A stretch of DNA of 64,000 nucleotides from Cyanophora paradoxa (lineage: Eukaryota; Glaucocystophyceae; Cyanophorales; Cyanophoraceae). The notes beneath the pieces were generated by a model. The model ran no database searches, had not been told where the DNA came from, and saw only the letters and a program-made list of their open reading frames with translations. The DNA lies in NCBI GenBank assembly GCA_004431415.1, contig QPMI01000641.1, positions 114,079 through 178,078 of the forward strand, read 5' to 3'. Numbering within the stretch: position 1 is the stretch's first letter; every line of letters begins with the position of its first letter. Of this stretch, positions 57,301 through 64,000 are shown piece by piece. The position numbers and the translations under genes were made by a program.

Positions 57301-58000
57301 TCGTCTTCATGGACTCCATCCAGGCCCGCCCCGCCCCCCGCCGCCCCCGGCGCCCGGCCCCGGCCCCGCAGCCCCGGCGGGCATGCGACCGACGCCTCGG
57401 GCGGGGCGCAGCTGGGGGACCGCGAGTACCTCGACCCCTACCTCGAGCTCTTCCCCAGGGCTACCACGAGGCGCGTACCCCCCCCTCCCCCCTGCCCCGG
57501 CCGCTGACGGGCGGGCAGCCGTTCTACGTGAGCTACGTGAAGCAGGACCTGGCGGAGCTCTTCGTCGGCACAGCCGGCTTCCAGGTCCCCCCCCCCCCCC
57601 CCCCCCCCCCCGCCCCCGCCCCTCCTCCCCCCTTAGGCCTCCGCGCCCCTCTACCCGCCCCGCTCCCCGCGCCCCGCCCTTCGGCCTCCCCGCCCCCTCC
57701 CCACCCCGGGCCCCGCCCGCCCCCGCCCCGCGCGCTGAGCTCGGGTCGGGGCCGGGGCCGGGGCGCAGGCGGACTCGGCGGCGATCGCCTTCCGATCCAA
57801 GCTCCTCTCCTTCCGGCCCGCCCGCCCCCACCCCGCCCCGCCCGGCAGCCCCTGACGGCCCCGCAGGAAGCCCCTCGAGGAGGCGGCCCCGGCCCCGCCA
57901 CCGGCTCCCCCGGCGCCCGAGGCGGCGGCCAGCGTCGACGCGCTGGAGCAGGGCCCCCAGCCGGCCCCGTGATGGGCCTCGGGGCCTCCGGCCGCCAGCT
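54324..58000 (+). CDS. Host class I SAM-dependent methyltransferase, many short introns
   Basis: Spliced gene. The ATG at 54324 opens a Ser/Ala/Arg-rich leader (MAFSASLVPASAGRQISAVL) like a plastid transit peptide. Exons include ELYPAVDAREAGSSVRELLE (54750), WLHLDAAFRASQLGGSLGAS (54978), NYNTLFAELLVLFKQDYENI (55156), SAM-binding motif I VACGTGRSLTFVKQSYPDLQ (56656-56715), ITATDLSPFYL (56778-56811), ARKKLEGMAGAPVRF..PFPDASFDVLN (56908-57016), VYLFHEIP (57148), REQAAREFFRVLKPGGLLVF (57245) and YVSYVKQDLAELFVGTAGFQ (57525). The last three junctions around motif I were checked in phase. Introns are 60-130 bp, C-rich, several starting GC instead of GT. Substrate unknown. Confidence 0.72.
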
Positions 58001-59829
58001 GTCCCGTCCTCGCCATCACGCCTCGCCGCGCACGCGAGCTTTGTATTTCGCGACACGTCACGGCGTGCTTTCTCGTTAGGAGCTGAACGCATCCGACAAG
58101 AGCGTATATATATGTGTGTGTGTGTGTATGTTTCGGCCGAGCAGCAGACCTTCGTTCGCCTAGCCTTGTTATGCTATCGACATCGAATCTTTGGGTGCCA
58201 CGTATGTATACGTAGGTAGGTACCTGCAGCTTCTTGCAATTGTCGCAGTGCAATGAGGTTTCGAAATCGCAACCAGTGAATTCAAGTACATTGAAATCGA
58301 ATCTGTCTAGCTTTTGGAAATGTAAATATGGCAAATCTGTCTTTTCGATGCGGCATGTACATGTCGGCCGCCGCGGCCGCCCGTCGTGCCCTCCGCGCCC
58401 CGCCCCGCCGCCCCCACGTGCACCGCACCCTCAATCTCAGGGATTCTCAGAGTCTCAGCGGCCTCTAGATCTACTAGTAGATCTGCTTTGTCGTTAAACG
58501 TTGGCACTCGTTGCCGACCGTCGGACACTCGTTGCCGAACTACATATGCATCCGTAAAATATTTAACATGGTACACGTCGTCTCGCCTGTTCTATGCCGA
58601 AAACATGTACAGATGCTCAATTACTGTGAAGTATACGCGTACGGGTACTGTACGGCTAGTGAGATATTTAGAATTTCGAATTCTGTACGTATGTGCCCAA
58701 GCCGACAAAGCCTCTGGCCAGCGGGCCAGGCTGGCCGCCAGCTTCCAGCGAAAACTTAGCTTGGCCGGCCAGCTGGCGGCCAGCCTTCCGCTAGGAGCTG
58801 AAGACTTGGACAGGCCAGCTGGCCAGCCGACCAGCCGCAGAGCCCACCTTCATAAATGAAATCGGTGTCTTAGAGACGCTTTTATAACTGTTTTATTGTG
58901 CACTGTTAAGATTATCCGTAGTTGATCTTATCAAGCCACGACCTCAAGCCCCACTTCTAGCCCCGAGCCAGCCCAAGCAATGCCAACGATTGGTCCACGT
59001 CGATCCGCGGGCGCGGGCGCCGGCCGCGGCCCGCGGGCCGCGGCCGGCCGGCGCCGGCATGTATATATTACTAGTCTTTATTTAAATTTCAAAAAGTTAT
59101 CAACTTTTCATGGTACTAATCGACTCGCGATATATATCGATCGGATATCGAGCCTTCTCATCGCTTCGGCGACCGCCAGGCCCTGGTACCGAGTACTCCG
59201 GGGCAATCGCTAGCGCGAACCGTCGGACGACGGACGCGGCGCCGGCGATCGCTTAAAAAAGGCCCCGGCCCGATCCGAGCCCATGGCCGGCGGGCATAGT
59301 GAACATAGTGCCAAAATGTCGCCCCGAAATCACGGTTTTTAGAAGGATCGGAAGAAAGCGCGCCCAAGCAGGACCGAGGGGCGGTTCCGGCACGTACCTA
59401 CTGACTCAGAGCTGCTTGCGCTGGGCCCGCCGGCCGACGCCATGAGACCCGGTTGAGAGCTCGAATCCCTGCGCGCCGCCTTACAGCGGCCGAGGATGGG
59501 GCGAAGGCTGCAGAATTCGATGATGTGCACCTCGGACAAGCGAAAGCGCGTAGCTAGCGCGCCGCCGGCGCCGCGGGTGAGCCGATGAAGCCAGCGATGT
59601 GTACTCCTCGCGTGCGCGGGCGCGGCGACGTCGCCTGCCGGGCGGGCGTGGCGCCGCGGGGCTGAGCACGGCGCGCGCACGGCAGTGCACATGCGCATCG
59701 GGCGGTGTTGACGTTCGCGCGCTGCAGCTGCATGCATGGCGCCGGCCGGGCGCGCGGAAGTTGGTTTTTTTTGCTATTCGTCCCCCCTGCGCTTCTCCCC
59801 CCCTTCATTCCCCCGAAGTTAGCCACCGG
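58001..59829. other. Host intergenic region, low-complexity blocks
   Basis: Contains a TGTGTG/ATATAT microsatellite (58105-58130), GGCCAGC/GCTGGCC-rich repeats (58715-58840) and a dense GC palindrome GGGCGCCGGCCGCGGCCCGC (59010-59055). No frame has a recognisable product. Confidence 0.5.
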
Positions 59830-59946
59830 TGGCTAACTTGCGATCGAAGGGTACAGGGATCACCCTCCTGAAATTGATCTCTTACAAAACCAACGCTGTC
59901 GTAGAACCCTACACTATCTGCAAGCGGAATCAGGCAATCTGCAGTC

Positions 59947-62900
59947 CTACGAAAGCCTTGCACCGCTGCAGGAGCCCTTTTGCCTGCTCTTCGTTCGCGA
60001 AGATGTCAGGATGCCCGCGCGGGGCGCGCGGAACCACTCTGTGGAGGCGGCCACAAATGGTGCGCATGCTGTGGGATCGCGCAGGTGGTGGCCACTACAC
60101 ACCACCCGGCCCCAGCGCGGGGAAAACAGGACCTCCAGGACGCGGTCGACCCGGCACTTCGCTTTGAAAGTAGACCCAGCGGTCGTGCGCGCGTTCATCT
60201 GGTATGCTGGATCAGAGAGCTCGACGATCGCATGCACCACCCTGCAACCAGTGTCATGATCGGCACGCTGCGCAACGACACCGTTACAGATAGAAAAAGG
60301 AAAGGAAAGGAAGAGAAAGTAAGAAAGAGAAGGGGGAAGAAAGACAGAATGAAAGAAAAGAAAGGAAAGGACGCACGGCCAGTGGTCCCACTCCAGGTTC
60401 TTGAAGCTCTTCAGGATGTGCATGATCGCCTCCGGCGTAACGTTCACGTCGTCGAGCCGTCGGACTTCGCATGCGACGGTGCATGCACCTAGGCCTTGCC
60501 GGGCCGTGCACGCCAGGTCTCCGTCGTTGGGTGGGAGTCGGGCAAGAACCTCCACGTATGCGCGCACTGCAGGGCTCGAGGCTCTCGCCCCGCGCACCGC
60601 AGTTGCGATTTCCGCAACGCTGTCGCGCACTGAACGATAGCCGTTCTCCTCCCGCGTCATTGCGGGAAACATGTGCAGCTTCGCCTTCAGGGTGGTGCTC
60701 ATCTGGTTAAGGAAGCGGTTCTCGGTGTTCGCGACTCTGCGACGAGAAATCAGAAAAGACCGCTGACAGAGGACATGACGGGCGGGGGTACACATACCGT
60801 CTGTAGAGCAAGGAGAGGAGGGGTATTGGAATGGGGCGCTCGGCTGTTCCCATCCACACGGCCTTGTTCCGTCGCGTGTACGGTGGGCGGACGTACAGCT
60901 CGACCTCTTGCTCCACCTCCTCCATAATCCCCTGCGCATTTGGCTGCGAATTGCGTGAGCCGCCGCGACGACGATGGCGCCAGGAACGTGCTCACCTCCT
61001 GTACTTTGTCGACCCTCACCTTGAACGCGGTCGCCCCAGTTCGTCCACCTCCGGATACTCCTCTCCGGAGCTGTGGGATCGGTCCCCGCGGTTCAAGAGG
61101 CGGTGATTGGGGACGTCCGACTTTGCACCGATCTGCTCCAGCGCCGCTGTGACTTGCTTCAGCGCTGGCATGCTGTTGTGTGATACACGGCCTGTCCCGT
61201 ACTTCTCCTGCGTCGAAGTTCAGTTCATGTACGTACCCCCCCCACGCTCCCTTACCCCCCGGGCGCACCACTATCTCGGGCTTGGAGCGTATCCTTGTGA
61301 AGGCCTCGTTCTCCGGGTCCTCGCGATAGACAGCCGCCGGATTCGCGAGCGCCTCGTGGCACGCCTGCCAAGAGACCGAAAGGCAGGCACGGTTCGGTTG
61401 TGGGTTAATCGCTAGGGGGTATCGAAGATTCTGTACCTTCAGCGGCCTCGGTGCTGGGTGGGGGGCTGCTCCGGGGTCCTCCCGGCATCCCGCCTTGCCT
61501 CCCACTGAGCTCGGGCCCTCCTTGCATCTCCGTGTTCATCCTCGTCGATTGCCAGTGCGAGATCGACGAGGCCCTTGAAGATGAGCTGGTTGATGGTTGT
61601 TGCCCACCGTCGGAATCGAGCGATGCGGACAAGGCTTGAGAAGAAGATGCCAATGGAGATGCTGCTCGCTGGCCCGGCAAGCAGGCGCAGGACCTCCATC
61701 CCACTCGTGCGGATGCGCTGCAAAGCCTTTTCGTCGATTGGTCTGCCGGCGCCGCTGTTGACGTTCTTGTTTCCTGTTCCCGACTGGCACTTCTCCACCA
61801 GCCTCTTGACTTCTTCGAACTCCGAGAGACCCGCCCGCGCCTTTCTCTTACGCCCCTTCTCTCTTGGCATCTCTTGCGCCAACATGTCCTCCACAGCCGC
61901 TGCCGTAAGCTCGATACATGCATGCAACCTGTGACAGGAAGATCAGATCAGAAACGATGGCGTACCCCCCCCCCCCCCCCGCGGCCCCCCGCGCACCAAA
62001 GTTGGAGTGACTCGCCTTCGCTTGTCTGCTGTTGCGCTGACTGAAGTAAGCGGATCAGACTTCGGAGCTGCTCCTTTGCTTCTTCTGTTGTGCCTAGATT
62101 TAAAGCTTGCTGGCTGAGCCCGAGAGTTGCCTGCATGCGTGGCAGATTGACTTGGGCCTGACCATTCTTAACCTGAGCGTGAAGTTGAGCTCGACGAAGT
62201 ACAAGATTTAGATGAAGAATGTCACCTCCAGGAATGCATCAGCAAGAGACTGAGCTCGAGCTGGCTCGCGCTCCATATCTGCCTCTGCAGGTCGCCAGGC
62301 AAGAAGTTGTGTGAGCACCGCTGCAGCTGACCGGATATCGCCATCGACAGGAGCTGCAATGCAGTTAGACCACAACGAAGCGCCACTTAGCAGTCATTCA
62401 AATGCAACTCACAGTAGAAATCAAGCGACTCGCCGCCTGACTGACCAAAGAAGTACAGCTCGATCCATTGGGAGAGGTACAGCTTCGATTGTACAGCATA
62501 CGAGCGGCTATCTGCACGAGGCGCTGCGGGTTCCTGGAACTCCAGAGCCAAGATTACCTGCACACAAAGACACAATCAGCAGATGCAGCAAGCAGCAAGC
62601 ATGTCAAACTTGCCAGGTCTATTTCACGCAATCTCCTCTCACGGGCGTAGATCTTGTTCTTGTAGAACCACTTGGCTCGCTCCTTTAGCCAATCGTGATG
62701 CTTGTCTCGCATTTCCTTGTCCACTTCGAATTGCCCGTGCTCGCCTACAGAACCAAGGCCAAGAAATGCGCACTGCATCGGCATTCAGTACATTCACACG
62801 ATGGAAGAACAATAGAAGCTCACATCAATGTCAATGAGTTCCTCGTAATGCGAAGAACTCTTTGTCTCGTCACCGTTGCCGTCGTTTACATTGCGTGCAG

Positions 62901-63881
62901 CCTCTTGCTGGCGTGTCGACTCGAGCGCCACCTAAGATCATATTCAGAACAGAATCGCAAGATAAGTTGCAGTAAGAACTGCACCGAGCTCAAGAATTGC
63001 TTCAGAGCATTGAGCTCGTCCAGGGTCCGGTCCCGGGCCGGTTCGCCGCGAAACCGCACTCGGCAAGACCTAGCCTGAGCTTGAGCCGCCTGTGCTGTTA
63101 TCTACACGAGCATGAGCTGACATCATAGGTACTCTGACAAATCGTGCACCAGATCGAGCCAATCAACACAACTTTGAAATATGTCGCCTCGCTGTTCTCC
63201 ATTCGTTTCCACGAACAAGTCCCGCAGCGCTTGCAAGGCTTGAGGTGGGGGCAAGTTGATGAGAACGCCCTCTACGTAGTGCAGCATGGGGTCCAAAGCT
63301 GCACAACATATGAGAGATGCAGCAGTTAGGCCTCCGGGCTCGTGCACCAACATCGTGGCGGCGGTGTACACTGGGTCCGGGCCGGGGGGAGGGCAGGGCC
63401 GGGGGAGGGCAGGGCCGGGGGAGGGGCAGGGCCGGGGGAGGGGCGGGGTCGGGGGAGATGGAGGGCGGGGCCCGGGGGATGGGCGGGGTCGGGGGAGGGG
63501 CGGGGCCGGGGGAGGGGCGGGGTCGGGGGGAGATGGAGGGGCGGGGCCCGGGGATGGGCGGGGTCGGGGGAGGGGCGGGCCGGGGGAGGGGCGGGCAGTA
63601 CCCCTCTCCCCGCGTCGCACCGGCCCCGCCGCGCCGGTCAGCGTGGGGACAAGCTCAAGGCTGGAGCGAGCGCCGCCGCTTGCCGTGCTGCCCCCGAGGC
63701 CGCCCCCGAGGCCACCACCCGCCGTGCGGCCCGCCAGAAGGGGATTGGGAGATGAGCTGGAGGTCCACTCCATCTCTTCCTCCCCAAAGAGAGTGCTCCT
63801 GGGGTCGACATGCTGCGGAGTCGGGCATAAGACACCGAAAAGCAGCGATCGCTTGGCCAATGAGAAGGCGGTGGACGTCAA
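59947..63881 (-). CDS. Host multi-exon gene of unknown function
   Basis: Coding-quality stretches on the minus strand in order from 63881: MTSTAFSLAKRSLLFGVLCP; LDPMLHYVEGVLINLPPPQA then LQALRDLFVETNGEQRGDIF (63290-63180); RTLDELNALKQFLSSVQFLL (63040-62950); EMRDKHHDWLKERAKWFYKN (62720-62660); SKLYLSQWIELYFFGQSGGE (62490-62430); AAAVLTQLLAWRPAEADMER; ALNLGTTEEAKEQLRSLIRL (62110-62050); IELTAAAVEDMLAQ and ISIGIFFSSLVRIARFRRWA (61640-61600); SVSWQACHEALANPAAVYRE (61380-61310); FLNQMSTTLKAKLHMFPAMT; IVELSDPAYQMNARTTAGST (60230-60180). Splice signals (TGCAG acceptors) fit several borders. Mostly helical, with no domain I can name. Confidence 0.5.
60288..60375 (+). repeat. Purine-rich microsatellite (GAAAGG/GAAAGA)
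   Basis: AGGAAAGGAAAGGAAGAGAA and similar. On the minus strand it is a pyrimidine tract, as expected inside an intron of the surrounding gene. Confidence 0.7.
61960..61990 (+). repeat. Poly-C tract
   Basis: About 15 consecutive C followed by GCGGCCCCCC, in a probable intron of the minus-strand gene. Confidence 0.8.
63372..63600 (+). repeat. G-rich minisatellite (GGGCCGGGGGAGGGGC units)
   Basis: About a dozen degenerate units of 16-20 bp with four or more runs of G per 30 bases, so able to form G-quadruplexes. It separates two coding stretches of the minus-strand gene and is probably its first intron. Confidence 0.75.
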
Positions 63882-64000
63882 GCCCGCGGCGACCGTTAGA
63901 ACTGAGAACCCAGAAGCGATCGCCGGCCCAGCAGCTCTTTGTTAGAGGTCGGACTCGCTGGGTATGGCGCCGAACACAAAGCGATCGCCGAGCAATGAGA

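Noticed and set aside
55201-57400. Long Pro/Arg/Ala-rich frames on both strands in the host region
   Set aside because: They pass through C-rich introns of the methyltransferase gene; only short stretches between splice sites look like protein.

Overview
The window is a stack of virus-like mobile elements inside GC-rich nuclear DNA of a unicellular eukaryote. The host is most likely an alga: the right-hand 15 kb holds short-exon spliced genes with C-rich introns. The left 49 kb is four integrated elements nested inside one another. Each nesting can be read from terminal inverted repeats (TIRs) flanked by an exact target-site duplication (TSD), and in three cases removing the insert brings a broken gene back into frame.

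Element A (1-49096, left end outside the window) is a polinton-like virus (PLV). It has a vertex/penton-type minor capsid protein, a double-jelly-roll-type major capsid protein (MCP), an A32-type packaging ATPase and an unrecognised conserved gene. Element D (131-10595, TSD GCCATC) sits in the unrecognised gene. D is a 10.5-kb non-coding fold-back element with >3-kb GC-rich inverted arms around a 705-bp tandem repeat. Element B (13054-47049, TSD GGCGC) sits in the MCP gene of A. B is a second, closely related PLV with an rve-type integrase, a fused protein-primed DNA polymerase B / SF1 helicase / HNH-like gene, a small basic protein, the same unrecognised gene, penton, MCP and ATPase. Element C (16052-37306, TSD AATGAC) sits in the polymerase-helicase gene of B. 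C is a 21.3-kb element of a different, Polinton-type lineage with its own pPolB (1108 aa), rve integrase, MCP, two divergently transcribed penton-family proteins, ATPase and HNH-AP2 endonuclease. It also has a patatin-like phospholipase and an array of fibre genes: four paralogous fibre proteins, two with C1q-like heads, and one giant phage-tail-like fibre ending in an H-type lectin domain.

The genes of A, B and C fall into a replication/integration block (polymerase, helicase, integrase) and a virion block (MCP, penton, ATPase, fibres). In A and B the penton and MCP genes are divergent around a nearly identical promoter of about 50 bp, and B also shows a separate early-type promoter motif. 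Most genes are intact apart from the insertions, which suggests recent activity. C's giant fibre gene carries two single-base frameshifts, both at short homopolymers.

From 49097 to the end is host DNA: a possible host gene end directly beside the right terminus of A, a four-exon RS-domain protein gene (51443-52597, exon phases check exactly), a class I SAM-dependent methyltransferase with many short C-rich introns including GC-AG introns (about 54324-58000), and a minus-strand multi-exon gene of unknown function (about 59950-63880). No rRNA, CRISPR array or convincing tRNA was seen.
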